Assembly: GCF_000317535.1 (NCBI RefSeq)
Contig: NC_019757.1
Span: 6,402,501 to 6,466,500, forward strand
Direction: 5' to 3'
Length of the DNA: 64,000 nucleotides
Source: Cylindrospermum stagnale PCC 7417
GTDB lineage: Bacteria; Cyanobacteriota; Cyanobacteriia; Cyanobacteriales; Nostocaceae
The translations under genes and the position numbers were made by a program. Below are positions 29,638 through 38,966 of this stretch, piece after piece. The first letter of the stretch is position 1. Each line of letters opens with the position of its first letter. The notes below the pieces were generated by a model that was given only the letters and a program-made list of their open reading frames with translations, had not been told where the DNA came from and searched no databases.

Positions 29638-30950
29638 ACATCTACCGATTGATTAACCCTAGGCACAACTAGCACCTTATCAACACGGTTGCCATCCATA
29701 TCCATAACTTCAAAACGCATCTCCTGCCATTCAAAATGATCGGCAGCGGCGGGGATACGTCCTAAATGGGTAATCACAAAACCGCCTAAGGTTTGATAGC
29801 TTCCCCGTTCCTCAGATTCCCACTCCTCCATGCCGAAAAGTTCTAAGAACTGTTCTACAGGTAACATTCCATCCAGAAGCCAGGAACCATCTTCCCGTTG
29901 TACAGCTTGTGGTTCATCCTGTCCAGGGCCAGCCGGAACATCACCGACGATTTCGCTCATGATGTCATTAAGAGTGACTAATCCTTGAATGACGCCGTAT
30001 TCATCAACTACCAGGGCCATGTGGGTGATAGTTTGCTTGAATAACTCCAAAACTTTCAACCCACGGGTACTTTCGGGTACAAATACAGGCTGTCGTAATC
30101 CCATAGTCAAGTCAAGGGAATCCCCTCGAAAACTCCGCGCTAACAAGTCCGTGACGGGGATAATGCCCAACACATTGTCAAGACCCTCCTGACAAACTGG
30201 ATAGCGAGAATAGGCACTTTCAACCATTTTCTGGCGGTTTTCTTCAGGTGGATCTTCCAAGTCCAGCCAGACAATATCCGGTCGAGGTGTCATAAAGGCA
30301 CTCACAGGGCGATCGCCTAAACGAAAGACTCGTTCCACCATATCCTGTTCGGCTTCCTCAAAGGTTCCCGCTTCAGTGCCTTGCTCAATTAAGATTTTAA
30401 TTTCTTCTTCAGTCACTTGCGGCTCGGTAGAGGCTGTAATACCCAACATTCGCAGCACTAGGTCTGTAGAAGCACCTAATAAATATACCACTGGGGAAGC
30501 AAGCGCTACCAAAGCTCGCATGGGAATAGCGACAAGTGCCGCAGTCCGTTCTGGGTTGTTTAATGCCAGTCGCTTTGGTACGAGTTCGCCGACAATCAGC
30601 GAAAAATAGGTGATCAGCAAAACCACTACCCCAAAAGCGATTGGTTCGCTGTAACTCGCTAAAAAAGGGACTAGCCGGACAAACTCTGCCAGCCTTTTAG
30701 CAATGGTAGCTCCACCGAAAACACCGTTGAGGATGTTGATCAGTGTAATTCCCACTTGCACAATGGACAAAAAATGATTTGGCGACTCAGCTAGTTTTAA
30801 TGCCGCCCGTGCTTTTGGGTCTCCTTGGTTGGCTAGCTGTTGTAGCCTGACCTTCCGCGCCGAGACTATTGCCATCTCCGACATGGAGAAGACACCATTG
30901 GCAATAATTAGCACCAAAATGATTAAAATTTCAAAAGTGATGGAGGACAT
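29625..30950 (-). CDS. CNNM/CorC-like membrane protein with CBS pair (hemolysin-type)
   Basis: 441 residues. N-terminal DUF21/CNNM domain with about four hydrophobic segments (ILIILVLIIANGVFSMSEMAI; FLSIVQVGITLINILNGVFGG), then a CBS pair at about 210-340 (VSAFMTPRPDIVWLD and VVDEYGVIQGLVTLNDIMSEIVGD), then a C-terminal CorC/HlyC domain (DGSWLLDGMLPVEQFLELFG…GGFVITHLGRIP). The family is linked to Mg2+/Co2+ efflux; the hemolysin name is historical. The final residues GNR and the TAA stop lie in the heptanucleotide array, so the true ancestral C-terminus may have been different. Confidence 0.9.
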   Translation of the reverse strand: MSSITFEILIILVLIIANGVFSMSEMAIVSARKVRLQQLANQGDPKARAALKLAESPNHFLSIVQVGITLINILNGVFGGATIAKRLAEFVRLVPFLASYSEPIAFGVVVLLITYFSLIVGELVPKRLALNNPERTAALVAIPMRALVALASPVVYLLGASTDLVLRMLGITASTEPQVTEEEIKILIEQGTEAGTFEEAEQDMVERVFRLGDRPVSAFMTPRPDIVWLDLEDPPEENRQKMVESAYSRYPVCQEGLDNVLGIIPVTDLLARSFRGDSLDLTMGLRQPVFVPESTRGLKVLELFKQTITHMALVVDEYGVIQGLVTLNDIMSEIVGDVPAGPGQDEPQAVQREDGSWLLDGMLPVEQFLELFGMEEWESEERGSYQTLGGFVITHLGRIPAAADHFEWQEMRFEVMDMDGNRVDKVLVVPRVNQSVDVGNR

Positions 30951-31283
30951 GTTTAGAATTGCCGCTATCGAGAGCGAATGTAGCTTAAACCCTAGTATCT
31001 AGTATTAAAGGTGATTCTATAAATGCTTTGACTGTACATAAAGTATTGACTTTCGCTGCTTCAGGGGTAAACCTCGTTCTCCCCGTAAAGTCAGAACAGA
31101 GATAATTCGCTCAATAAATCTAGAATCTGGTTTTTTTTGGTGGTGGTCACGATATTGTGGCCATCTGCCAGGTAGATAGTCTGCTGGAATTTTAATTTAG
31201 GCTGTTAACACTTTTAAAATAGTTGACATAAACGACAAGATAGATTTTCTCACCTGCAAAGACTTCCCACTCTAATAGAACTT
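30951..31283. other. Divergent intergenic region CNNM-like gene / mfd
   Basis: 333 bases without a gene or recognisable RNA. A TTGACT near 31045 and a TTGACA at 31223-31228 are possible -35 elements; the latter is followed by no clear TATAAT before the mfd start. Nothing else stands out. Confidence 0.4.
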
Positions 31284-34200
31284 ATGGCATTTTCTTCTAT
31301 TGTGCGTGCTTTGGCGCGATCGCCACTCACCACAGAACTGATCTCCAAGCTCAATCGACAACAAGAATTGCGGTTAAATGGCATTTCCCGCCTGCCCAAA
31401 GGCTTGGTGGCTTCGGCATTAGCGAACAATGAGGGCAGGGATTTGTTCGTGGTCTGCGCCACTCTGGAAGAAGCCGGACGCGTTTACGCACAGATGGAGG
31501 CGATGGGATGGAAGACTGTACATTTTTACCCTACCTCCGAAGCCTCCCCCTACGAACCCTTTGACCCAGAAACTGAGTTGAATTGGGGACAAATGCAGGT
31601 ACTGGCAGATTTGCTGGGTAGGGGCGGGGTTTCCCCAGCCGTACAGTTACCAGGGGCGGCGATGAAAACCGCAATTATTGCGACTGCGGGGGCGCTACAA
31701 CCCCACTTACCACCACCAGAAATTTTTAGCTCTTTTTGCCTCACCCTGAAAAAGGGGATGGAATGCGACTTGAATGCTTTTAGTCAAAAAGTGACTATTC
31801 TGGGATATGAGCGAGTGCCTTTGGTGGAAACGGAAGGGCAATGGAGTCGGCGGGGCGATATTGTGGATGTGTTCCCGGTCTCTTCTGAGTTGCCAGTCAG
31901 GCTGGAATGGTTTGGTGATGAAATCGAGCAAATTCGGGAATTTGACCCAGCAACTCAGCGTTCTGCCCTCGACAAAGTTGAACAGCTAACTCTGACTCCC
32001 ACTAGCTTTGCTCCGATTGTCATGTCAGCGTTGCAAGATAATGCCCAATTCCAAGTTTTGAATTCTGACTCGGAACTCAGCAATCAAGACTCAACATTAT
32101 TAGAAGGTAGTCGGCGTTTTTTGGGGTTAGCCTTTGAGAAACCAGCTTCTATCCTCGACTATTTGCCAGAAAATACTCTGATTGCGATTGATGAGCCAGA
32201 ACAGTGTCATGCTCATAGCGATCGCTGGGTGGAAAATGCTGATAGTCAGTGGTCGGTTGTGGGTGGACTGCCGCAGATTCATCGTTCATTTGATCAATGT
32301 TTAGCTGAAGCTGGCAAATTTAAAAGATTATATTTATCAGAACTGGCTGAGGAAAATAGTGGAATTAATCTGGCGAGTAGACCTGTTCCGGTTACACCAC
32401 ACCAGTTTGCCAAACTAGCGGAAACGATCAGACAAAATCGCGATCGCAATTTTTCGACTTGGCTGCTTTCGGCTCAACCTTCCCGTTCTGTCTCCCTCCT
32501 CCAAGAACACGACTGTCCGGCGCAGTTTATCCCTAATCCTCGCGACTACCAAGCGATTGATAAGTTACAAATCAACCATACACCAGTCGCCCTCAAATAT
32601 TCGGGTCTAGCGGAATTGGAAGGCTTTATTCTGCCTACATATCGATTGGTGATTGTCACCGACCGGGAATTTTATGGGCAGCATTCTCTCGCGACTCCTG
32701 GCTATGTTCGCAAACGCCGCAATGCTACTTCTAAGCAAGTTGACCCCAACAAGCTGCGTCCAGGGGATTATGTAGTTCACAGAAGCCACGGAATTGGTAA
32801 ATTTGTCAAGCTGGAAAGTCTGACGATTAACGACGAAACCCGTGATTATTTGGTGGTGCAGTATGCCGATGGGTTGCTGAGAGTGGCAGCTGATCAAGTC
32901 GGTTCCCTCTCCCGCTTCCGCACCAATGGCGATAAAGCGCCAGAACTACACAAAATGTCGGGGAAAGCTTGGGATAATACCAAGAACAAAGTCCGCAAAG
33001 CGATTAAAAAATTAGCTGTGGACTTGTTAAAGTTGTATGCAGCGCGATCGCAACAACAAGGTTTTGCCTATCCCGCAGATATGCCTTGGCAAGAGGAATT
33101 AGAAGATTCTTTCCCTTACCAACCCACCACGGATCAACTCAAAGCCGTGCAAGATGTCAAACGCGATATGGAAAGCGATCGCCCAATGGATCGCTTAGTT
33201 TGCGGTGATGTCGGTTTTGGTAAAACAGAAGTGGCAATTCGTGCCATTTTCAAAGCCGTCACCGCCGGTAAACAAGTTGCACTCCTTGCGCCTACTACTA
33301 TTTTAACGCAACAGCACTATCACACACTCAAAGAACGCTTTGCCCCTTACCCCGTGAATGTGGGTTTACTCAACCGCTTCCGCAGCGCTGAAGAACGCCG
33401 CGATATCCAAAAGCGACTGGCAACGGGTGAATTAGATATCGTTGTCGGGACGCACCAACTTTTGGGTAAAGGTGTGCAATTCCGAGATTTAGGACTGTTG
33501 GTGGTAGATGAAGAACAGCGGTTTGGGGTGAACCAGAAGGAAAAAATTAAAAGTCTGAAAACTCAAGTTGATGTTTTGACGCTTTCGGCAACTCCCATTC
33601 CCCGAACTTTGTATATGTCGATGTCGGGAATTCGGGAAATGAGTTTGATTACCACACCACCGCCATCGAGACGACCGATTCAAACTCATCTGGCACCCCT
33701 AAACCCGGAAATCGTCCGCAGCGCCATTCGTCAAGAATTAGACCGAGGGGGACAGGTGTTTTATGTGGTGCCGCGTGTGGAGGGAATTGAAGAGACAACA
33801 GCGAATTTGCGAGAAATGATTCCAGGGGGCCGATTTGCGATCGCTCACGGTCAAATGGATGAAAGCGAGTTAGAATCTACCATGCTCACTTTCAGCAGCA
33901 GTGAAGCAGATATCCTCGTTTGTACGACTATTATTGAATCTGGTTTAGATATTCCGCGAGTTAACACCATTTTAATTGAAGATGCTCATCGCTTTGGGTT
34001 AGCGCAGTTGTACCAATTGCGTGGACGTGTGGGACGTGCAGGAATACAAGCTCACGCCTGGTTATTTTACCCTAAGCAGCGGGTGTTATCTGATGCGGCG
34101 CGGCAACGGTTACGGGCAATTCAGGAATTTACTCAGCTAGGTTCTGGATATCAGCTAGCAATGCGGGATATGGAAATTCGCGGCGTGGGTAACTTGCTAG

Positions 34201-34769
34201 GTGCAGAACAATCTGGTCAAATGGATGCCATCGGGTTTGATTTGTATATGGAAATGTTAGAAGAGGCAATTCGGGAAATCCGGGGACAAGAAATACCCAA
34301 GGTGGATGATACCCAAATTGACCTTAATCTCACCGCCTTTATTCCTGCTGATTACATTACCGATTTGGATCAAAAAATGAGTGCTTATCGGGCGGTGGCC
34401 ACGGCTAAATCTAAGGGAGAATTAAAGCAGATTGCTGCCGAATGGAGCGATCGCTTTGGGACAATTCCCGTACCGGCAAATCAGCTATTGCGGGTGATGG
34501 AACTGAAGCAGTTAGGTAAAAAGCTCGGATTTAGCCGGATTAAGCCAGAAAACAAGCAACACGTCGTTTTAGAAACGCCAATGGCAGAACCTGCTTGGAA
34601 CTTGTTAGCGGCGAATTTATCGGAAAATATGCGATCGCGTTTTGTCTATTCTCCGGGTAAGGTAACGGTACGCGGTTTGGGAGTTTTTAAAGCAGATCAG
34701 CAATTGCAAAACCTAATTGACGCTTTCGGAAAAATGCAAGGGGCAATTCCTGAAGCAGCTTTGGCGTGA
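31284..34769 (+). CDS. mfd: Transcription-repair coupling factor Mfd
   Basis: 1161 residues, normal length. Mfd displaces stalled RNA polymerase and recruits UvrA for transcription-coupled repair. Domains: UvrB-like region at about 1-350 ([48 protein letters not shown]), RNA polymerase interaction module with [17 protein letters not shown] (about 492-510), DNA translocase with Walker [16 protein letters not shown] (about 640-654) and a DEEQ box (about 741), helicase motifs [26 protein letters not shown] and [10 protein letters not shown], and the TRCF C-terminal domain (about 1000-1160). Single gene on the plus strand. Confidence 0.97.
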   Translation: MAFSSIVRALARSPLTTELISKLNRQQELRLNGISRLPKGLVASALANNEGRDLFVVCATLEEAGRVYAQMEAMGWKTVHFYPTSEASPYEPFDPETELNWGQMQVLADLLGRGGVSPAVQLPGAAMKTAIIATAGALQPHLPPPEIFSSFCLTLKKGMECDLNAFSQKVTILGYERVPLVETEGQWSRRGDIVDVFPVSSELPVRLEWFGDEIEQIREFDPATQRSALDKVEQLTLTPTSFAPIVMSALQDNAQFQVLNSDSELSNQDSTLLEGSRRFLGLAFEKPASILDYLPENTLIAIDEPEQCHAHSDRWVENADSQWSVVGGLPQIHRSFDQCLAEAGKFKRLYLSELAEENSGINLASRPVPVTPHQFAKLAETIRQNRDRNFSTWLLSAQPSRSVSLLQEHDCPAQFIPNPRDYQAIDKLQINHTPVALKYSGLAELEGFILPTYRLVIVTDREFYGQHSLATPGYVRKRRNATSKQVDPNKLRPGDYVVHRSHGIGKFVKLESLTINDETRDYLVVQYADGLLRVAADQVGSLSRFRTNGDKAPELHKMSGKAWDNTKNKVRKAIKKLAVDLLKLYAARSQQQGFAYPADMPWQEELEDSFPYQPTTDQLKAVQDVKRDMESDRPMDRLVCGDVGFGKTEVAIRAIFKAVTAGKQVALLAPTTILTQQHYHTLKERFAPYPVNVGLLNRFRSAEERRDIQKRLATGELDIVVGTHQLLGKGVQFRDLGLLVVDEEQRFGVNQKEKIKSLKTQVDVLTLSATPIPRTLYMSMSGIREMSLITTPPPSRRPIQTHLAPLNPEIVRSAIRQELDRGGQVFYVVPRVEGIEETTANLREMIPGGRFAIAHGQMDESELESTMLTFSSSEADILVCTTIIESGLDIPRVNTILIEDAHRFGLAQLYQLRGRVGRAGIQAHAWLFYPKQRVLSDAARQRLRAIQEFTQLGSGYQLAMRDMEIRGVGNLLGAEQSGQMDAIGFDLYMEMLEEAIREIRGQEIPKVDDTQIDLNLTAFIPADYITDLDQKMSAYRAVATAKSKGELKQIAAEWSDRFGTIPVPANQLLRVMELKQLGKKLGFSRIKPENKQHVVLETPMAEPAWNLLAANLSENMRSRFVYSPGKVTVRGLGVFKADQQLQNLIDAFGKMQGAIPEAALA

Positions 34770-34781
34770 TTCAGAAAACTA

Positions 34782-34800
34782 TGGTGGGGATTACCCACCA
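34782..34800 (+). terminator. Hairpin downstream of mfd
   Basis: TGGTGGG (34782-34788... offset by one base from the ATG-like TATGG) pairs with CCCACCA (34794-34800) across a short loop, about 12 bases after the mfd stop. A second, independent palindrome follows at 34840-34866. Confidence 0.4.
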
Positions 34801-34839
34801 AATTACAGCCGGTTTCATTTATTTGAACCATATCTGTCG

Positions 34840-34866
34840 TAGGGGCACAGCAATGCTGTGCCCCTA
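34840..34866. repeat. Palindromic element of the GGGGCACAGC family
   Basis: TAGGGGCACAGC and its inverse GCTGTGCCCCTA flank a short centre. An imperfect copy is at 62722-62752 after the amidohydrolase gene. It lies between the convergent mfd and hicA genes. Confidence 0.85.
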
Positions 34867-34901
34867 AACTGCGAGTCTTTTTACCTGAAAATCACTGTAA
34901 A

Positions 34902-35120
34902 TTATCTTAGTTCGTTAAATTCTTCTTCAGTAATACCTAACTGCTTAAGAATTTCATGAAACAACCAACCACCAATTTCAGCATTTCCGTGAGTAGGAAT
35001 AGTGGTCGCACGTCCGTCTAAATGTTGCCAGCGTGCATGACTACCTTTTTGCCGTACTCTTTTAAAACCGAGTTTACGCGCAACTCTTTCTAATTCACTG
35101 GCTTTAGCTGGCATTGGCAA
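34902..35120 (-). CDS. hicA: HicA-family toxin (mRNA interferase)
   Basis: 72 residues, the usual size. HicA toxins are double-stranded-RNA-binding-fold ribonucleases that degrade mRNA. Seen: ASELERVARKLGFKRVRQKGSHARWQH, with the catalytic His in GSHARW, then RATTIPTHGNAEIGGWLFHEILKQLGI. Its first 17 bases overlap the end of the hicB gene upstream, so the pair is one operon with the antitoxin first, reversed from the E. coli hicA-hicB order. Confidence 0.9.
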   Translation of the reverse strand: MPMPAKASELERVARKLGFKRVRQKGSHARWQHLDGRATTIPTHGNAEIGGWLFHEILKQLGITEEEFNELR

Positions 35121-35322
35121 TTACTAACTCAACATCATGAGGCATTGGCAACCCTTTTTCTGCATATTCTTCTTGAATCATTGCAAATACATTGATAAGT
35201 TCAGCACGTGCTTCATCTGGTGTTTGTCCCCAAGCATGACAACCAGTAATCGCTGGGATATAAGCAACATAAGTACCGTTGTCATCAGGACGAATAACTG
35301 TAGTGTAGTCTTGTAAACTCAT
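35104..35322 (-). CDS. hicB: HicB-family antitoxin
   Basis: 72 residues with the HicB-type partial RNase-H-like fold: DNGTYVAYIPAITGCHAWGQTPDEARAELINVFAMIQEE. It is expected to bind and neutralise the HicA encoded immediately downstream (17-base overlap). No ribbon-helix-helix or HTH DNA-binding tail is visible in this short version, so autoregulation by it alone is doubtful. Confidence 0.88.
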   Translation of the reverse strand: MSLQDYTTVIRPDDNGTYVAYIPAITGCHAWGQTPDEARAELINVFAMIQEEYAEKGLPMPHDVELVIANAS

Positions 35323-35422
35323 AGCGATAGAGTAAAGTTTGAGTTATATATTTAGTTTAAGCAAAATCCTACAGATTAACCCCTAACCCGTATCAGTCCG
35401 CAGGAGTTATCGAGAAAAAATT

Positions 35423-36046
35423 ATGACGCAGGCTTTACCCCAGCAAGTAACATTTGATGAATTTATTGCTTGGTATCCAGAAAAAAGCGAAAAACGCTAT
35501 GAATTACATGATGGGGAAATTATAGAAATGCCGAAAGCAACAAAAATGCACTCAGAAGTTGCTGGGTTTACCTCTGGTGAATTATTCTTAGAAATTCGTA
35601 ATTCTAAATTACCCTATTTTATCCCCAAGGAATGCATTATTAAAGCGCCAGGAGAATCAGGATATGAACCAGATGTGATTGTTTTAGATAAGCGCAATGT
35701 CAATAATAATGAGTTACGTTGGCAAAAAGAATCAATCATCACTATAGGCAGTTCCGTTAAGTTGATTGTAGAAGTAGTTTCCACAAATTGGAGTGACGAT
35801 TACGCACTAAAGTTAGAAAATTACGAATCTTTAGGTATTCCTGAATATTGGATTATTGATTATCTTGGTTTGGGTGGTAGAAGATATATAGGTAATCCCA
35901 AACAACCTACTTTTTCTATTTATCAGTTAATTAAGGGAGAGTATCAAGTTACTCAATTTAGAGGTACTGAGATGATTAATTCACCCACTTTCCCAAATTT
36001 AAAATTGACCGCAGAACAAATTTTTAAGGCAGGTGCTACAGAATAA
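35423..36046 (+). CDS. Uma2-family (DUF820) putative endonuclease
   Basis: 207 residues of the very cyanobacteria-expanded Uma2/DUF820 family, which has a PD-(D/E)XK nuclease fold. Seen: TFDEFIAWYPEKSEKRYELHDGEII (start), GESGYEPDVIVLDKRN, with the Asp in PDV, then LIVEVVSTNWSDDYALKLENYESLGIPEYWIIDYLGLGG, where the E-V segment and the downstream Lys give the ExK part. Biological role is unclear; many copies per genome. It faces away from hicBA. Confidence 0.88.
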   Translation: MTQALPQQVTFDEFIAWYPEKSEKRYELHDGEIIEMPKATKMHSEVAGFTSGELFLEIRNSKLPYFIPKECIIKAPGESGYEPDVIVLDKRNVNNNELRWQKESIITIGSSVKLIVEVVSTNWSDDYALKLENYESLGIPEYWIIDYLGLGGRRYIGNPKQPTFSIYQLIKGEYQVTQFRGTEMINSPTFPNLKLTAEQIFKAGATE

Positions 36047-36101
36047 ATATAGCAATCCTAAAAGAGATATTCACATCTGTTCTTTCTCTCTTCTTTCTCT
36101 A

Positions 36102-36127
36102 CCTCTGCGCCCTCTGCGTCTCTGCGG
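36102..36127. repeat. CTCTGCGCCCTCTGCG short repeat
   Basis: CTCTGCGCCCTCTGCGTC with TCTGCGG, the complement of the element found inside the ABC ATPase gene at 11472-11507. It is followed at 36131-36151 by another Nostoc-type GCCTCCGGCTCCCGAAGG unit. Confidence 0.75.
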
Positions 36128-36221
36128 TATGCCTCCGGCTCCCGAAGGGATACGTTTAAAAATACAGCCCACAAATAAAAACAAATAATCTCTTATATAT
36201 GCTTAAATAATTACCTGTCAT

Positions 36222-36443
36222 TCAAGAATAGCCAATTTCTATCATTTTGAAAAATTCCTGCACTACTTCATCGGGATTTTCATAACACCTTTTAGCGTCA
36301 AATCTTTCTACTACTTTAATACCGTTTTTCTTAAAAATCCTTTCTCTCTCTTGTTCCTCAACTCTGCGTTCTGCCGTGTGATGCGGCCCATCAACTTCCA
36401 AAATACCCCATCTACCGTATACCACTAAGATAAAATGAAGCTT
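36222..36443 (-). pseudogene. C-terminal remnant of a restriction-like endonuclease
   Basis: The minus strand codes FILVVYGRWGILEVDGPHHT…EEQERERIFKKNGIKVVERFDAKRCYENPDEVVQEFF, a conserved C-terminal nuclease module: GILEVDG has the acidic residue, followed by ERERIFKKNGIKV. An intact protein of this family has an extra N-terminal part that is missing. Upstream the frame reads only a few residues into a GGGCTGGCAAGACGCCCACC palindromic repeat (36454-36475), so the 5' part was lost at or near that repeat. Probably non-functional. Confidence 0.6.
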
Positions 36444-36491
36444 GTTACAATAGGGCTGGCAAGACGCCCACCCCATAATAGTAAAGAAAAG

Positions 36492-36725
36492 ATGAACAAC
36501 ACACTTTTACAACGAATCTCAATTGATTCAAATATCTGTCACGGTAAACCATGTATTCGAGGTTTACGTTACCCAGTTGAATTTATTTTAGAATTACTCA
36601 GTGCGGGTATGAGTATTGAGGATATCTTAGCCGATTACGATGATTTAGAACGTGAGGATATTTTAGCTGTTTTGTTATTTGCGGCTCGTCTTAGTCAGGT
36701 AAAAAGCATACACAAAATAGCATAA
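36492..36725 (+). CDS. DUF433 antitoxin (VapB-like)
   Basis: 77 residues from the ATG at 36492. DUF433 small proteins are predicted antitoxins paired with DUF5615 PIN-like toxins. Seen: ISIDSNICHGKPCIRGLRYPVEFILELLSAGMSIEDILADYDDLEREDILAVLLFAARL, a helix-turn-helix-like fold. A longer in-frame start at 36435 lies inside a repeat and is rejected. The stop codon overlaps by one base the ATG of the DUF5615 toxin (TAATG), so the two are coupled. Confidence 0.88.
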   Translation: MNNTLLQRISIDSNICHGKPCIRGLRYPVEFILELLSAGMSIEDILADYDDLEREDILAVLLFAARLSQVKSIHKIA

Positions 36726-37078
36726 TGAAGTTTTTAGTAGATGCCCAATTACCAAGAAATGTGGCGCTTATCTTGCAATCTGCTGGTTATGACACAATCC
36801 ATACTAAAGATTTACCTAACAGAAATGCCACCACTGATGAAGAAATAAATACAATTTCAATTCAGGAAAGTCGGATTGTTATTAGTAAAGATTCTGACTT
36901 TTTCGATTCTTTCATAATTAGCCAACAACCTTACAAGCTACTACAAGTTACAACAGGCAATATTAAGAACACAGAACTTGAGGCAATATTTATCAAAAAT
37001 TTACCACAACTAATAGAATTATTTCAGCAATATTCGGTTATCGAAATGAGTAGAGATACGATAATTGTTCATCAATAA
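36725..37078 (+). CDS. DUF5615 PIN-like toxin
   Basis: 117 residues of the PIN-like Mut7-C/DUF5615 type, predicted RNA-cleaving toxin. Seen: MKFLVDAQLPRNVALILQSAGYD with the first Asp, TKDLPNRNATTDEEI, and RIVISKDSDFFDSFI with the DSDF acidic cluster. It partners the DUF433 protein encoded just upstream (one-base overlap). The next gene, a HicB-RHH antitoxin, begins 19 bases downstream. Confidence 0.87.
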   Translation: MKFLVDAQLPRNVALILQSAGYDTIHTKDLPNRNATTDEEINTISIQESRIVISKDSDFFDSFIISQQPYKLLQVTTGNIKNTELEAIFIKNLPQLIELFQQYSVIEMSRDTIIVHQ

Positions 37079-37097
37079 AATATTGTCAAGATAGATC

Positions 37098-37451
37098 ATG
37101 CTTGAAAAACTATCTCTAGAATATTATTTAACTCTTCAATATCCTGTCACACTTTACCCTGACCCAGAAGGGGGATATGTAGCACAAATAAAAGAATTAC
37201 CAGGATGTCTTACCCAAGGTGAAAGCTTAGAAGAAACTGTAGCAAATATCAATGAAGCGCGGGAATTGTGGATTGAAACAGCTTATGAAGCTGGTGATGA
37301 GATTCCTTTACCCAGTAAAGATGATAACTATAGCGGTAAGTTACTGGTGCGGATGCCTAAATCTCTGCATCGTCGTTTGGCTGAAACTGCTGAACAGCAA
37401 GGGGTGAGTCTGAATCAATATATCGTGTCTTTGTTGAGTGCAGCAGTTTAA
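37098..37451 (+). CDS. HicB-family antitoxin with ribbon-helix-helix tail
   Basis: 117 residues. N-terminal HicB-like fold (YPVTLYPDPEGGYVAQIKELPGCLTQGESLEETVANINEARELW) and C-terminal ribbon-helix-helix (LLVRMPKSLHRRLAETAEQQGVSLNQYIVSLLS) that should bind operator DNA. No HicA gene is adjacent, so it is an orphan antitoxin or works with the hicBA pair or the DUF5615 toxin nearby. It closes a run of three plus-strand TA genes. Confidence 0.88.
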   Translation: MLEKLSLEYYLTLQYPVTLYPDPEGGYVAQIKELPGCLTQGESLEETVANINEARELWIETAYEAGDEIPLPSKDDNYSGKLLVRMPKSLHRRLAETAEQQGVSLNQYIVSLLSAAV

Positions 37452-37497
37452 GGGAATTTCGCTCTACAATAAAAAAGCGATCGCTAAACTATCTCCA

Positions 37498-38592
37498 CTA
37501 TCTCTGATATCCGCCTGTGTACTGCCCTGGAATCGCGGAAGGATTAGTTGGTTGCTGTAAGCTAGAATTGCCATATATAGGCTGCTGCAAGCCAGAATTA
37601 CCATAGTTAGCATATCCCACAGGAGTTGTGCTATCAGTAATGCTTCGACTTGAAGATTGAACAGAGTTGGTTGTATTATTAGGTGCAGCAGGAGTAATTG
37701 GCGATACCCCCGTGGTTGGTGTTACCACACTTGGCAAAGTTTGACCGTTATTGAAGTTACTGTAGGGGTTTTGCGGCTGGTTAGTAACCGTTGGCTGAAT
37801 GTAGCCGATCCCCGTACTAGGTGGCAAACTCTGACTGGGTAAGCTGTTGTTGGGTAGTATCCTCGTTGCTTCATTAGAGGAGGTTTGCGCCAAAGGATTT
37901 ATTTGAGATGAAGTGGCATTATTGAGACTAGAGAAATTCTGCTGTGTCAATTGATTGATTTCTGCTTGCAAAGGGCTAATTAAGACAGACTTTTGATTCT
38001 TTTTAGTCTTATTAGTTAATCCCATCTCCAAGCTAGAGAAGGTTGTTGTTTCTGTTTGTGCCGGGGATGGATTTAAAGACTTGACGTCTAAAAATTGGCC
38101 ATCACCATCATTTGTCCCAGACAGCAGTAACTTTTCTGCTTGAACCACAAAGGGATTTTTCTCATTTGCTGGGGGTGGGCTATTAACTATCCCCTGGCCA
38201 GGAGTGGATTTGGCATCACTGGCAGTATTCTGCTTTTTAATTACATCCTCAAATAAGCTTTCGCTGTTATCTTCCTGAGCATCTTCCTGGGGATTAATTG
38301 TGGCCGAGAGAGTTGCTTTCTCAAATTCATTCAACAGGACTGGCAAGTTATCAATATCCGCCACCACAGCTTTATCTTCATCTGAAAGTGTAGAAGATTC
38401 AGCAGGCTTTGACGTGGTGACTGGTGTATTTTGCTTGGGCGTCAAAATATCTGGGCGTAACCAGTATTCGTTAACTACAAACCCGACAACAAATAAAAAA
38501 ATTGCTGTTCCCCAAAAACCAGGTCGCGCTAAATTCCATAACCTGGCTCTGAGATAGCGTAAGTAGGCGGGGGGATATTGACGTGGTGGCAT
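37498..38592 (-). CDS. Low-complexity single-pass membrane protein
   Basis: 364 residues. Cytoplasmic basic N-terminus (RYLRARLWNLARPGFWG), one transmembrane segment at about 28-45 (TAIFLFVVGFVVNEYWL), then a long Ser/Thr/Asn/Gln/Pro-rich disordered region to a repetitive C-terminus (GNSGLQQPIYGNSSLQQPT). No catalytic domain is seen. I do not recognise it as a named family. The low-complexity part would be outside the cytoplasm if the N-terminus is inside. Confidence 0.65.
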   Translation of the reverse strand: MPPRQYPPAYLRYLRARLWNLARPGFWGTAIFLFVVGFVVNEYWLRPDILTPKQNTPVTTSKPAESSTLSDEDKAVVADIDNLPVLLNEFEKATLSATINPQEDAQEDNSESLFEDVIKKQNTASDAKSTPGQGIVNSPPPANEKNPFVVQAEKLLLSGTNDGDGQFLDVKSLNPSPAQTETTTFSSLEMGLTNKTKKNQKSVLISPLQAEINQLTQQNFSSLNNATSSQINPLAQTSSNEATRILPNNSLPSQSLPPSTGIGYIQPTVTNQPQNPYSNFNNGQTLPSVVTPTTGVSPITPAAPNNTTNSVQSSSRSITDSTTPVGYANYGNSGLQQPIYGNSSLQQPTNPSAIPGQYTGGYQR

Positions 38593-38910
38593 GGGTTGGG
38601 TAATTGAAATTGACTAAAAACTGGTAAAACTTGACCCAAGTTGAGAGCAAATTCTCAGTAGGGAAGATCGCAACTACAGTTGGATGCTCATTTCATCCTA
38701 GCCCCTCAACAGTTAATTAGTCATTAGTAATACAGAGTTATGAGTCAAAAATTTACTTTCTACTCGATTTGGCAAGGCTTTCTAAAAAGTTAAGGTAAAT
38801 TATGCTCTGTTTTTGGGCATCGGTCACTTTGGATAGCATCACGAGTTGAAAGCTGAACTAATTTTATTGTTGTGGCTGGATAGCAGTTTAACTTTTTCTC
38901 TAGTTACCAA

Positions 38911-38942
38911 ACTGTGTGCGGCAATGCTTCGCTCCACACAGT
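38911..38942 (+). promoter_or_regulatory. Hairpin in the leader of the CBS-CP12 gene
   Basis: ACTGTGTG (38911-38918) and CACACAGT (38935-38942) form a perfect 8-bp stem with a 16-base loop containing GCAATGCTTCGC. It ends 25 bases before the start codon and 10 bases before the AGGAGA ribosome binding site. The loop resembles a common Nostoc repeat, so it may be an inserted repeat that has been recruited or is neutral. The rest of the 38593-38910 gap holds nothing I can name. Confidence 0.4.
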
Positions 38943-38966
38943 ACTATTTACCAGGAGACTTTAGTA

